A DNA stretch of 64,000 bases from Craspedostauros australis (lineage: Eukaryota > Bacillariophyta > Bacillariophyceae > Mastogloiales > Achnanthaceae), in contig JAMXDE010000012.1 of the NCBI GenBank assembly GCA_026770025.1, forward strand, positions 496,001-560,000. The letters are read 5' to 3'. Below, piece by piece: positions 41,913 through 54,318 of this stretch. The notes under the pieces were generated by a model. It made no database searches. It saw only the letters and a program-made list of their open reading frames with translations, and had not been told where the DNA came from. The position numbers and the translations under genes are program-made. How positions within the stretch are numbered: position 1 is the stretch's first letter; each line of letters starts with the position of its first letter.

Positions 41913-44241
41913 ATGAAGATATCATCTGCGCAAGCACGAACAGCAACCATGGCGCCAGCCTCGAACCAAGGGCAGCGCCGCTCGCGACGCCATCAGCAAA
42001 GTCAGCATCAGCACACGCACGGGCAGAACCAGAGTCAGCGGCAGGCGAAAAGAGCGCTGCGAGTGTGCGCGGCTGCGACCTTCCTTGGCTGCATCTCGCT
42101 GCCGGCTGCTTGCGAAGCGTTCCAGCATGCTCAACCCCAAAACGCCCGCAGCAGAGGCCATGGCCTTGAGGTCCCCGTTCAGCATGCGAGTGCCCTCCCT
42201 GTGGCGTTTCGAGTTCGCACCGAGGCACCCTACGCTGCGCAGCGGACGCGAGGGACGGCCACGTTGCTCCGGTCCACCAATCCGCGCCGATCTGCGTCCT
42301 CCAGGAAGCTGGAGTCGCAACGCGTCACGTCCATGTCGGCGATGGCCGCTGCGACGGCGGAGGCACCTGCGCAAACAGCACAGCCCGTCAAACGAAGGGG
42401 AAGGGGGCGGCCGGCGGCCAAACCTGCCGGTGGTACCTTCGAGCAGTTTAACGCCATGCTCGATCATCGAATTCTCACGGCCGCAGAAGAAAAGGAGCTG
42501 GGAGCCAAGATCCAAAACTCTATCAAACTCAAGGAACAAATCGCCACATACCTCGAGGTAAAGGAACACAAGGCCAGCGCGAAGCGAGAGGAGCGACTGT
42601 TGGAGGCCATGAACAAGCAATACGAACGTCACGGGGAGGACGACACCGATGATGATGATGATGACGATGATGACGACTACCTGGATGGTTCCGGGTACGC
42701 AGCAGACCAGCAACAGAGCTTCGATTACTCGGAGTATGCCGAAGATGGCGACGACCCCTTCGGCATCCTCACACGTGCCACCACTTCTGACGGGGTAGAC
42801 GATGACGATCTGCGTCATTTCGCGGCGCACAGTGTCGCCGTGGACCCCATGCGTCAGTTCGACTCCGATAGCTTCGCCACGAGGGCCTTCCAGACGGTGG
42901 AGACCGAGACGGATTACGAATCTATTGATTCCATTGAGCTCGTCACCTCACCTCTCACATTTGACTTTCAGTCGAACGGCCGTGCTGCTGCCGCCTCAAT
43001 GCCGTACAGGACCACATCCCAACCCTCGGGTTCTCAGTTTGTCGACATCGACAGGCTCGATGACCACGACATCGTGGCAGGGCTGGGCCTGCCCGGTGGT
43101 CGCAGACAGCTGAATGACATCCTCCTGCAAGGGGCCATAGCACGAGACACCCTCATCCGATCCAACATCAAGCTGGTCACCAGTATTGCCAGAAAATGGG
43201 CAAGGCAAACCGCGTCTATTCCTGATGCAGATGGCGCGGGCCGACGTGCTGCCGTGTACAAAGCATCATGGAACAGACCCTCCGTGGATGAAGCGGTTCA
43301 GGAGGGCATCCTGGGCCTCACCATCGCAGCCGATAAATTCAGCCCGGAACGGAATCTCAAATTCGGCACCTACGCCACCTACTGGGTCAGAAATTACGTC
43401 CGGCAATGCTACAATAAGGCCAGCACAGGATGCTTGCGCCTCCCGCGCAATTACCACGATACCAAGGCCAGCTACAAAAAGGTGGTGCGGGAGCTCTACA
43501 AACAGCACGGCCACTTCCCTTCCATCGCGATGGCGGCGGAGAAGATGGGCATCACCGTGCCCAGGTTGGAGCTCATTCTGAAAGCCACGCGGCCCCTCCT
43601 TTCCATAGATGCACCCAATCCTAATTTCCGCGGAGTGGGTCAGGCCGGCAAGGCAGGCTCCGATGACTCATCCAACGAGGCGGCGCTCGTCCTCGCCAAC
43701 TCGCTTCCATCGTAAGTTCGCCTGGTGTCTCATTCATTCTCGTTGTTGTTGCTACTGCTACTGCTGTTGTAGAATCTGTGATTGATCGCGATGACATGAA
43801 CGACTCTCACCTTCTCCGCTTCTGTTCCAACCAATATTCCATCCTGGCACGCACGTGCATCAACAATCGCACATTCATGCGTGTCCAATCACATCATGTT
43901 CAACACATATCAATGCCGATGCCATTCTGCCTCACGACAGTGATGAACCACAGCCAGTAGATCAAGTGGAGATGTCCTTGCTGCGACAATGCTTGGAGAA
44001 TGCCATGGCGACGGAACTGTCGCCACACGAGAGGGATGTCATTCGATTGAGGCTGGGGCTGGATGACGGCATCAGCCGAAATGTGCGCGAAGTGGCGGAG
44101 ATCTGCGGCGGACGCCTCACCTTGAGCGACATTCGTGCATCCGAGATTCGGGCGTTCCAAAAACTCAGATCGCCGGACGCCGTCCGAACGCATCAGCTCT
44201 CATCCTACCTGGACTTGATCGGTGTGGATGTTGCAGTTTAG
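41913..44241 (+). CDS. Nucleus-encoded plastid RNA polymerase sigma-70 factor
   Basis: Sigma factors direct the bacterial-type plastid RNA polymerase to promoters. Exons 41913-43711 and 43941-44241 (229-base intron, donor GTAAGT, acceptor GACAG) give 699 residues. A hydrophobic signal core at about 50-67 ends in AACEA followed by Phe70, the plastid-import Phe of red-lineage secondary plastids; the n-region before it is unusually long and Gln/Arg-rich. An Asp run (about 244-256) and a variable acidic region separate the N-terminus from sigma region 2: LIRSNIKLVTSIARKWARQ, EAVQEGILGLTIAADKFSPE, LKFGTYATYWVRNYVRQ and GCLRLPRNY. A 20-residue insertion sits between regions 2.1 and 2.2. Region 3 (HGHFPSIAMAAEKMGIT) ends exon 1. 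Exon 2 gives region 4 (LSPHERDVIRLRLGLDDG, SDIRASEIRAFQKLR), the -35-binding helix-turn-helix, with a somewhat unusual recognition helix. Confidence 0.94.
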
Positions 44242-44611
44242 ACTGGCTCAGTGCACTTACTCGTAAGACTACGCGACGGATACGTAAGTTAGAGCAGGGT
44301 CGGACATAATAGAGTATCAAACCACAGCCCAGCATTCTTTAGCAAAAATAAGTAGAGTAGTGGCAAAGCACATCATTCCGCTCCTCTTTCCAGAGAGACA
44401 GAGGACGCAAATACCGCGCATATTTTTCAGCAGAGTGGATGAACCGTATTGCACGTAGTTCTTTGTTAGAGGCCATTCAGATCACCCTGAGTCGGTTGAT
44501 GCTTGTGGTCCGCGCACTCTGCAAGTATCGGTGTCAACGTGAAACTCGTCGTACTCGTGCACAGCTCGTCCTGGACTCGAGGAGTAGTCGTAATGATGAC
44601 AGAAAGATCTT

Positions 44612-44645
<34 letters not shown>

Positions 44646-44803
44646 AGACTTCTGTTCAAGGTGACCGGACTCGAATGTGGATTTGAACATCATTTGAATT
44701 GAGTCGATCAAATCGATTGACATGATTGAAAGCGCGCCAAAACTGGTGCTTTAACGGCTTTACCGAGCAGATAGGGTTTTCGAACAAAAGAAACAAGATC
44801 GCA
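44242..44803. promoter_or_regulatory. Intergenic region between the sigma factor and ankyrin gene, with CT microsatellite
   Basis: This is 0.56 kb between tandem genes. It contains CTTACTCGTAAG at about 44257, CGTACTCGTGC near 44551 and a dinucleotide CT run at about 44619-44645 ending in CTAGA. No gene is seen. Confidence 0.45.
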
Positions 44804-47698
44804 ATGACGACTGCGCCTCGATCCTCGCAGCGCTGTTGCACCATTTCAGCAATCCTCACCACCCAGCAGCCTGTGGACACACAAACGAAAACTGAAGACC
44901 CCAGCTCTACCACATCTTGCGCCATCCTCTCTCACACATTCCTTCAAGCCTCCCTGCCATCCGCATCGCGGAACAGCATCGGTGAGTACCCGCGCGTATC
45001 TACCTACTCCACTGCAAGCAGATGCATTTGACAGCATTCATTCATTCATTCATGTCAGCGCGCCTGGGACTGGTGCTTCATTGCCGGCGCCAGAAGTCTC
45101 GCCGCAGCAATCGGAAACCATGCGCATGACGAGGCATTGCATATGACGGTGGAGAGTAGAGTACTTGAGCCCTCCAGTGCACTCCACTGAACCCCACTGA
45201 ACTCCCTGTACTCTTACCAGCTCAAATGCATACCCCAGGATTGTTCTAATACGCTTGACCATGGACTTCGACAGCTTTCTGCCTCGTCTGTGCCTCGGTA
45301 AAGACCGGTTGTACTCACTGCTCGTACATACTCTGCATCGAACCGCACATTCACACATACCCGTACATACTCGCGCACGCGTCCATCGCATACGTACAGC
45401 ATACATACTATACGGCATCCATACGCACTTCCTGGTTCAGCCATGTTTTTGCCAAACAAGATTCCGGGCATGATGATGAGTACCCGCCAGGCGGCCATGG
45501 CCCTTCATCAATACGAACATGTGAAAATGATATCCAACGAGCGAGATGTCATGAAGGCCACTCTCATGCACTTCATGTGCGAGATGGGCCGACTGGATAC
45601 CATTCAAGAGATCTTCAAGAATTTAAGAGAGCTCATCGACACGATCAACACTTACGAACAGGGCTGCGATGATGCGGAGGAGCCTCCTTTGGAGTTCGGC
45701 ACGGCGATCAACATCACTCTCCAGGACAAGAATGGTCGTACAGCAATACACCTTGCTTGCATGAACAATCACAAGGAGGTGGTTAAGTGCTTGCTGGAGC
45801 TGGACGAAGCTGCAGAATGCCTGGGCATCGAAGACTGCCGAACTGGCTTCACGCCTTTCCACCAAGCATGCGCCACTGGCTCCGCCGATCTGGTCAAGTG
45901 CATATTGGACTCGCACGCCTGCAATGTCGATGTCAACATGCAGGGAGAATGCGAAGAGACTCCATTCTTCGTTGCATGCTCTCGGAAGGAAAGCGACGTG
46001 GCCCGCTGCCTCATCGACCATTTCCCAAACACCATCGACGCCAACATTATAAACGACGCCACAACAGCGATGCATGCAGCTTGTGAAAATAAGCTGGATG
46101 ACGTGGTGAAACGTTTGATCGAATCAAGCACGATCAATGTTGATATGAACATTCAAGACTCGAAGGGCACCACTCCGTTCCACAAGGCCTGCGAAAATGG
46201 GCTGATCGGGGTGGTACTGTCCCTGATCCAGTTCAATCAGCTTGGAACGTCCGCAGATATCAAAAACCACGACGGCGTCACAGCATTCCATTTCGCCTGC
46301 CTGAGCGGCTCTCTGGAACTGGTCAAGATATTCCTGCAGTCGGACAAGCTCACCGCCGACTTGACCAGCCGTACCAAGGACGGTGAGACACCCTTTCACT
46401 TTGCTTGCAAGTGCGAAAATGGCGACGTTTTCAAGCTCTTGGTGCAATGGAGTGTGAGAAATCCAGGCACCGTCATCCAGAACTGCGACGGCCATGCCCT
46501 GATCCGCCTCTCGTGTGCCCGTGGCCACAGAGACATCGTTGAGGGTCTGCTCCAAGCCGATCAAGCCGGCATGGACGTCAACGTCCCGGATCATTATGGC
46601 TGCACCGCATTCCATTACGCCTGCAGGTCTGCAGACAGGACCATGGTGGAGTGCTTGGTGCAGTCAGATCGATTCCATACTGACATCAACACCACAAACA
46701 GGATGGGATTGACGTCGATGCATTTGGCTGCTGGGAATACGCAAACGGGCGTGATCCAATACTTGATTGCCCTGAACCCCACAGCCAGTGCCATCTTCAT
46801 TCCAGATATGTTTGGCAACGTGCCATTGCACTACGCGTGCTTGAATGGTAACAAGGAGAGCACCGAGGCTTTGCTGCGAGTCGGTCGCGTTAAGAGCAAC
46901 GTCAATGTTCAAAATCGCAACGGCGATACACCCTTCCACCTTGCCTGCAAGAATGGACACGCCAACGTCGTTGACTCTTTCATCCAATCATACGGAGTCG
47001 TTGTCGACGACAATATCCAGAACAACGATGGTGACACAGCCTTCCATCTCGCTTGCGCCCACATGAGACGCAAGGTGATCCTGGGCATGATGAAGACAAC
47101 CAAGTTCACCCTGGACCTCGGCCTCCAAAATAAGAAGGGCAACACCGCCTTTCACATCCTGGCCGACAATGACAACCACGACGAGGACGAGCCGTTTCTA
47201 CCGTCAGTGCTGGCCTTGCTGGATCCCAAGCAGCCCACATTTGATGTCAACCTACAGAATGAGAATGGGAATTCGCTACTCCATCTTGCCTGCGGCGAAG
47301 ACCAATTCTCACCAGCAAACATGGAGGTGGTGGACTGGTTGTTAGCACCACGCACGGTGTTCAAGGCTGATGTCAACATTCGAAACACCTCCTGTCAGAC
47401 GCCAGTGCATCATGCATGCGACGACGAGGAGCGGAAGTTGATCGTGGTAATGAGCACTCATGGTACTCCCAACCTCACGCTCAAAGACTGCAATGACCGA
47501 ACTCCGTTGCATGGCCTGTGCGAGACCGGAAAGCTGGAAGACTTGAGGCAGCTTGCATCTGCAAAGAGGAATACGATTGTGCAGTGTGCCTTCAATTCAA
47601 TGGACGCGTACGGCCAGACACCTTTGGATCTCGCAAAAAAGAATGATCATTACAACATGGTGTCGTATTTGCAGTCCCTGCGCATGCGTTCGAGTTAA
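44804..47698 (+). CDS. Ankyrin-repeat protein, 18 repeats
   Basis: The body of this protein is a solenoid of 18 ankyrin repeats of 34-40 residues, from DKNGRTAIHLACMNN to DAYGQTPLDLAKKND, with the usual TPFHLAC and DVVK..L elements. Ankyrin solenoids bind other proteins; there is no enzymatic or membrane domain here, so the partner is unknown. The C-terminus is only a few residues beyond the last repeat. I propose a first exon at 44804-44981 (donor GTGAGT) joined to 45441 (acceptor GGTTCAG) across 459 bases; the phase fits, and the product is 811 residues. That exon is Ser/Thr/Gln-rich and has no independent support. If it is wrong, the ATG at 45443, two bases after the acceptor, gives 751 residues. 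The repeats are unusually regular and Phe-rich at the TPFH position. Confidence 0.85.
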
Positions 47699-48225
47699 CC
47701 TCGCAGAAGCAACAGCGCGCTGTTGAAGTTGGCCTTGTGCCGTGGTTCGGATGCAGGTCGCTTGGTGGGGAAATGAGCGAAGCAGAGTGGAGTGAAATGA
47801 AGTGAAGTGCAGTGAAGTAGATACAAATAGTAATACGCATCGCAATGTAAGCGTCGCCCTTATGATTTGCGCGCTTGTGCCCTTGTATCACGCAGGACAT
47901 ACGAGTGCGGTAGGACAATTAAATCGAATTGACATGAGCTCAACCAACAGTGTCGTATTTTAGGTACAGGCCTACCATGATGATGACGGCGACTATGTTC
48001 GATTCAAAGGAGTACCCGCATCACCATTGATGGAACTCATGTATGGTACGGGTATTGCTGTGATAATCTGAAGTGTAAGTCGTAAATTAGTCATCTGAGG
48101 AATACGCTGCTCTATCTACTGATTGCTGTTGTGCATTATGGCGCCCGATCAGCAACTAGCTACAATTACACATCAACAAGTATTATCCCATACATGCACC
48201 GCTGGACGCCCCACTTTTGATCCAA
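47699..48225. other. Region between convergent ankyrin gene and NCAPG2
   Basis: This 0.5 kb should hold the two 3' UTRs. No gene or strong repeat is seen, apart from a short GAAGTG/GTGAAAT run near 47785-47820. Confidence 0.4.
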
Positions 48226-51200
48226 CTATGCTACTTCCGCATGCTGAAGCGCCGTCAATACGTTGCCGTGACCATGCACCAGCAGAACATCCATGGCGTC
48301 TGCAACGAGGTTGGTTTCATCCTCCCAGGTCTCCCTCTGCATTACGTCTGCCATTGGTTGTGGTAGAGAGGCTTTGGCAACTCTCAAGATGGTCTGCGCG
48401 ACAGCAACGCTGCATTTGGATCGCTTCGATGTCAGCAGCGAGACGGCCTTGCGCAGCTTGTTCGTCGACTTTTCTGCCGGTGAGCACTGCTCGAGAACCC
48501 ATTCCAGCAAAGAATGATCGCCCTTCTTGCACAGCTGGTATGATAGACGCGTGTACGCATCCAGAAGGTTGGATCGCAGGACACCATTGAGCTTGCCCTC
48601 GTCGACGATGAGCGATCTGCCGAAATCGATGAGCGGCGCGACGAACCATTGGTACGGACCTTCCGACAGGTCGACAACGAGGAATTCCGCAAGCAGCAGA
48701 CACATGGAGTACAAGACCACGCCAGCGATCTTCGACGACGAAGACAGAGGATGGGGTTCACCCTTGGTGTCTGCGCGTGTCGACTTGGCATCCGAATCGT
48801 ACGAATTCTCCTTGTTGTGTCCCTCCTTTGCTTTGGCTTTCTTGCCAGCAACATTCCAATCACCGGCACTGTGGCCGGCGCAGGACTGCGCGGTTGGTGA
48901 TGTCAAGATCACCAGCGATTCGGAGGCGTTGGATATGCGAGAGAGATCCAAGTTGCAGAGATCTGAATCCATCTTGTCGCAGTTCAGATGAGCGACGATG
49001 TTCTCAAGCGTCCATGTACAGAATGCCTTCAATTCGCTGTCGCTATCGCTGTCCCTGTTGGCAGCTGAATTGACCTGCATACCAGTATTCGTATTTGCGT
49101 TTGCATTTGCGTCGATTTGAGCCGTGCCAGCGGTGTTGGTGATGGGCTTGTTTGGTGGCGACGTGTTGCTCATCATTCTGTGAAGGAGGAATCGGCCGCA
49201 GCATTCCCATGTGACAAGGAGTAGTTCGTTCTTGGAATGGCGACTCAAGTCCACGTCGAAGTCATCGAATGTGAGTAGGTTCTTCAACGACTTCATCGTC
49301 GTGTCGAGGCTATCCTTCAGTTGCTCCGATGCATCCGATGAAGCTAAGATATGGCGGCGAATCTCTTCACATATCGGATCCGAGGAGCCCAGGATGGTGT
49401 GGACCAGCTTCACCGCACCTCGACAAGGCATGCTTCGGAGCAGGGCGATGCTTGGATCGGACGAGCGACCTTCTTGCTTTCTTACCTTCTCGGCGTCGGG
49501 GTCATCCTCGTCAATTCCATCCATTCGCATGCCCCCATGCTCGGCAAGAGGAAGTCTCGGAGATTGCAGATCGATGCACAGATCACCGTTCCACAGGTTC
49601 CCGATCGATTCCTTCAGTCCATCAACGACGTCATTGGTCTTGTCGGATTTGCAGAGCAGCAGCACGTACGGGAGCAGAACCGTCTGCGATGATCGTTCCA
49701 GGCTCGGAGCCACCTTCTTCGCCATTATGGTAGTAAACTGATCGCTACCTTGTATTGGAAGTTCTGTCAGGCACGCAATCAAGAACGAACAGACTTGGAG
49801 GCATTCTGTCTTGCTCTTGGCGTCGTTGCTGTTACCTTTCGCACCCTTCTTTCTCTTCGACTTCTGCAAGGTGTCGGCCTCGTCGTAGAAGTAGGTGAAT
49901 ATTCCAGACCAGGTATCAATGTTGAAGGTGTCGATGAGCCTTGCCGTGTCGTCGTCCACGCCGTCCCCAGTATTGTCGCGACTGCTTGAGCCCTTTCTGA
50001 TGGACTCCAACAGCCTGTGAAGGACCTCGGAAATCGTTGCCATTAGTGTCGTGTTGGACGCAGAGAGCGCGCCTTCAGTTTTCCCATCGTTGGAGGTATC
50101 CATCTCATCTTGTGTCGTGCGTGAGCGTGAGCGTTTGTTGGACCGCTGCGATGATACATCCAGTTCACGTTGCTGGACCTCCATTTGCACCGACGACTCA
50201 AGGCACTTGAAGAGCATCATGGCCAACTTCAGGATTGCCGATTCCGACAAATGCTCTGCGATGTTGGCAAAGAACACAGTGGCGGACTTTGGTGTGCTCG
50301 CCATGAAGGTGAGCGCACGTTTGAGCTGGTCGGTAGCGCTGACTCGTGATCCTTGCGGGAAGTAGGACTTGAGCAGCAAGGAGGATAGAGCAGATGCAAC
50401 CGGATTGCGAAGCGCATGCTGTAATCTCTCTTCCTCGCTCAGGCGAATGACGAGCTGATCGACGGGCACGACGTGGTAGAACTTGATGGACTTGACGGTC
50501 TTCAGACGGCACAGCAGGTGCACAACGGCCAATCGCACGCTTTGCGAAGTGTCGTGGATCAAGTTGCCCACGCATGGCAGCAGCGGTCGCAGGACAGCCT
50601 TGGATTCTGGGATGTCCAGGAGCATTTGCACGGTAGTCACTGCTGCTCGTCGAACAGCTGCAGACTTCTTGTCGGATGAATGCTTGATGATGACCACTGC
50701 AGAACGCGATGTGTTATCATTGCAAGTCGTACAATGCAATGCATTGGAGGAAGAGTGCCAACGGCACGGTGGAAACATCAGTGTCAGAACTGGTGATGCC
50801 ATGTCATGTTGGCACATGTCTTGGCGCATGTCTTGGCATCGCAAAAACAAAGACAAATCCAAACACACATCGTGCATACGGGTAGGCAATGAGCAAATAG
50901 ACACTTACCATTGAGAAGTTCGCGGATATCGCTCGCTGGGAGCGCTGCCCAGAAGACGGTGCAGATCGTGCCGGTGGTAGCAGAGGCAGCAACTCTCACC
51001 CGTGGGTCAGCATCGAGCAATGCCACCTTCAGTGCCTCGGTGCATTTGGAAACGGCATCCACCGTGCGCGAGTTCTCAGGATCTTGCAATGGGAAGACGC
51101 ATGCCAGCACCCTCAACGTGTTGATGCGCACGCGATGGTTCGCAGCGGACAGGCTCCTCCACATGATCGGCGAGTACAGACGGTAGAGCAGGCCTTGCAC

Positions 51201-52469
51201 ATTGTTCGCCTTCTTCGATTCGTGAATTGGTCCAAGGAGTGTCATCAGCCGCTGAAATGATGCATCAGACCCAACGTGGATGGCTGTGTGTACAAGGTCC
51301 TGCAGAACTTCGATTTCCAGGGCGTTCCTCTGCTCCTCCGTCTCCATATTGAGCGCCTCCTTCCATGCTCTAAAGTACACTTCACCGTACACTGCCAAGA
51401 TTTTCTTGTTGGCCTCCGGCAGCTGACCGCAGATGGCCGAGTGCAAGTCCTGCATTAGAACCGAATCGAGCAACAAGATCGATAGGAACTGTTTACCCTC
51501 AGGTGATTTGAGGCAAAGTGGATTCGAGACCATGCGGAGCAGCAATCCGCGCAAGGAATCGCTGTCAGGGTCGCTGAAGTCCACGACGTGGAATGCCTCC
51601 CTGAGCTGGAAGAGACGTTTGGCCTGGCTCTTCTTGGATGCTTCGCTCTCCAGCGATTGGTGCACCAGCAATGGCAGGCATTGCACGATCAAGGTTTCTC
51701 GTTCGTGACCGCCTGCGTGCCACCAGGCCTCGCAGAGCGAAAGGACCGCGTCCCGCGCTTGCGTTGCGGGGTCACCACAGTTGGAGAGGTGGAGCAGGAC
51801 GTCATGCAGCTCCACCGCGACGAGATATGCTTCCGTCACCATGCCGACGACACTGCTTGTGCTGTTACCCTTCCCTGAAGACGCGGCATTCTGCGATGCT
51901 TCCCACTTGGCATTGAGATACGTCTCAACGCAGACGGCCACAATTTGGATGAACCGCAAGGCCTCCAATGTCTTCATTTCTTCTGCTCTATCTGTGGCAG
52001 TACTCTTGGTGGTGATGCTGTTGCTGCTGGTGCTCCTGTTATTGCTTCCGTTCTGCTTGTTTTGGGCGGTTGATGAAGCATTGCTGAGGCCGCCCTGATC
52101 GTGGTCCATTCCCTCATCATCGTCGTCATCGTCGTCATCGTCATCTTCCAAGATGTAGTCCTCCTCGAAGAGGACGCACGTCAAGATGCCCTTGACGGCA
52201 TCGAAGAAGCGCCGTGCCTGTGACTTGCTAAAACCTTCAACGAGAGAGAGGCAGGATGCCTTCTTCAACGTGCTGCTGTTGCCCTGAGCCGTTGCAAACA
52301 GCTCGACCAACGGCTTGACGGAGTACGGTGTGCCGTCGGCTGTGTAACTGGCTCGCTTGCCGTGGGTCTCCACCGCGGCAAAGAGCATCTGAGTCGTGAT
52401 GACGTCCATGTCATCATCATTATTGTCATCTTGCACAACACTGGTGCTCTGCTTGTTTCGTCTCTTCAT
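48226..52469 (-). CDS. NCAPG2: Condensin II non-SMC subunit G2
   Basis: CAP-G2 is a HEAT-repeat subunit of condensin II, which compacts chromosomes in early mitosis. Exons 52469-50909 and 50696-48226 join in phase across a 212-base intron (donor GTAAGT, acceptor CTGCAG) into 1343 residues (human protein 1143). The strongest match spans the join: LYRLYSPIMWRSLSAANHRV, LACVFPLQDPENS, DADPRVRVAASATTGTICTV, then KKSAAVRRAAVTTVQMLL, FYHVVPVDQLVIRLSEEE and HALRNPVASALSSLLLKSYF. This is the order of helical repeats in animal and plant CAP-G2. A 12-residue acidic run lies near residues 108-120, and Asn/Ser-rich insertions lie further on. CAP-G of condensin I is less likely because the LYEPIIWR-type motif belongs to G2. 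The ATG at 52469 follows a CAA/CAG-rich leader. Confidence 0.86.
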
Positions 52470-52473
52470 CGTC

Positions 52474-52496
52474 CTGTTGCTGATGTTGCCGTTGCC

Positions 52497-52530
<34 letters not shown>

Positions 52531-52575
52531 TTATTGCTGTTGCTGTTGTTGTTGCTGTTGGTGTGGTTGTTGTTT
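52474..52575. repeat. GTTGCT-type trinucleotide repeat upstream of NCAPG2
   Basis: About 100 bases of GTTGCT/GTTGTT units (CAACAGCAA.. in the sense of NCAPG2) start just five bases upstream of the NCAPG2 ATG, so they should lie in its 5' UTR. The AUG context is therefore a long CAA-rich, weakly structured leader. Confidence 0.8.
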
Positions 52576-53253
52576 CGGATTATGGCGTGGAAGCTACCAC
52601 TGGCGTGTGCGCTATGATTGTCGCCCTGCGCTACAACTCAAGCTGATGAATTGGCAATCCAATGCAATGGGCGATCTGAAGAACTTTGGGTTGTTGCATC
52701 AGCCTTTGAAGTCTTCGCGGAGAGTAGTGGCAAGTGCTGATGTGATGCGATTGCATCCAAGGCTGGAGTAGCCCACCATGCCAGCACGAACAGAGACAAG
52801 AGGCAAGGAACGATCCCACGAAGACAACAGTTTGAAACTTCCGAAAAACATGTTTTGTGAGCGCGAGAGGATGTCAATGATCTGTTTCGATTTGTTTAGC
52901 CCGATTTGAATTTTGCATTCGTGAAATGGTCACGTTAGTCAAACATCAAGAACACATGATGACGTCATGTGATCAGTCCAGCGGAAGAATCGTGAATGAC
53001 GTTGTTGGTGTTTCTCTCATTTTGACTTTTGGATTTTGGTGTTGTTTGGATGCATTTTGGATCGTTGTTGCAGACGAAGATCGCGGATGTGGCTTGTTGT
53101 GCGGCTGATGTCCTGGCATCGGCAACCACACCTGTACTCGTGCATACGAACGAATAATAGCAAACAGGTATCCATTCATACAACTCCAAAGGAAAGGAGA
53201 ACGTCTTGGTTCGAAGAGCAACAGTAGGAGAAGCAGAAGCAGCAGCAACAGCG
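52576..53253. promoter_or_regulatory. Divergent promoter region of NCAPG2 and the lumenal protein gene
   Basis: The rest of the shared upstream DNA, about 0.7 kb. TACTCGTGCATACG occurs near 53135. No independent coding sequence is recognised. Confidence 0.4.
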
Positions 53254-53889
53254 ATGATGAAAACAGCAATAAGGCTCGTGTGCGTCGTGTCCACCCTGCA
53301 GGCGGTGGCAGAGGCATTCGCACCACCGCAGTTGTCGCAGCACAATGTGCAACAGATGACTGCGATGCACGCAACACCACCGCAGGACAACGATGCGGAA
53401 AGATCAGACGTCCGATCGTCCCGCCGCCAATTCTTCCAGCAGTCGGCAGCCACCATGATGCTGACAACGATGACTGCCATGTCCGCTCCTCAGATTGCGA
53501 ACGCCATCCCGATGGTCACAACGGATGAATTCAGCATCATCTTGAGAGATTCTCCGCTTTCCATTGAGCTGGTCGAATTCACCGGACCCAAGAGCGAGAC
53601 TGTCACGGTGCGTTTGGTGGATGGTACCGTCTTTGGTCTCAAGGACGTCATCGAATCCTCCTCGGATCCGCGCTCGCCCCTCAAGGTTGCTGCGGCATGT
53701 CGTGAGAATGGGGTCAAGTTCAAGTTCTCCTCGATGGAGGCTGCCTTGGCGTCGGTCCCGCGCAAGAAGACGCTCTACACCAACCAGAGAGTTCAGGACG
53801 CAGCCGAGAAGGAACGTGAAAAGGCGGAGCGCATTCGTCGTGATGAGGAGGACCGGTTGATGCAGCTACGTAAGATGAATGAAGAATAA
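53254..53889 (+). CDS. Thylakoid-lumen-targeted plastid protein of unknown function
   Basis: This 211-residue single-exon protein has a tripartite leader. Residues 1-21 are a signal peptide (IRLVCVVSTLQAVAEA) cleaved before Phe22 in AEAFAPP, the motif for import into red-lineage secondary plastids. A short transit-like stretch follows. Then come a twin-arginine signal with RR at 57-58, a hydrophobic region and a probable lumenal cleavage after ANA84, as in Tat-pathway lumen proteins. The mature part (about 85-211) begins IPMVTTDEFSIILRD, contains a compact beta-rich region (ELVEFTGPKSETVTVRLVDG) and ends in a charged helix (EKEREKAERIRRDEEDRL). I do not recognise the mature domain. The two adjacent ATGs at 53254 and 53257 are equivalent as starts. 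Targeting is confident; function is unknown. Confidence 0.78.
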   Translation: MMKTAIRLVCVVSTLQAVAEAFAPPQLSQHNVQQMTAMHATPPQDNDAERSDVRSSRRQFFQQSAATMMLTTMTAMSAPQIANAIPMVTTDEFSIILRDSPLSIELVEFTGPKSETVTVRLVDGTVFGLKDVIESSSDPRSPLKVAAACRENGVKFKFSSMEAALASVPRKKTLYTNQRVQDAAEKEREKAERIRRDEEDRLMQLRKMNEE

Positions 53890-54318
53890 ACGCCACCTGC
53901 GATTGCGGGTACGGCACTATGGTATGAGAACATTGAGAGCCTTGAGACACCATTCAGAGAGTGTGGCAATGCCTCAGACATGCTTCCAAGTATCGCTGCA
54001 ACTAATCACAGGTCGTGCGATTGCACCGCTATCCATCGCATCGGAGAAGTCAGGACAAACTCACTTTCAATCGTCATGGCAATAGTCCCATCATGTTGCT
54101 ATGTTGGTCTTCTCATTCACTATCATACTATTATGTACACCATGCGCACATCGAATATTATGCAGTCTCAATAGAGTAGAGAACTATTCAGATTCATCCT
54201 AGTGGAGTATTCAATCATATCTACAATGGCATCAGATGCCACACGTTGATTCGATGCCCCCTCACTGGGCCGTACTCGCACGAGTCTGATTCGTGTCCGT
54301 CCATGTCGGATTCATTTC
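53890..54318. other. Region between the convergent lumenal protein and Hsp20 genes
   Basis: This 0.4 kb holds two 3' UTRs. TACTCGCACGAGT, a near-palindrome, occurs around 54274-54286. No gene is seen. Confidence 0.35.
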
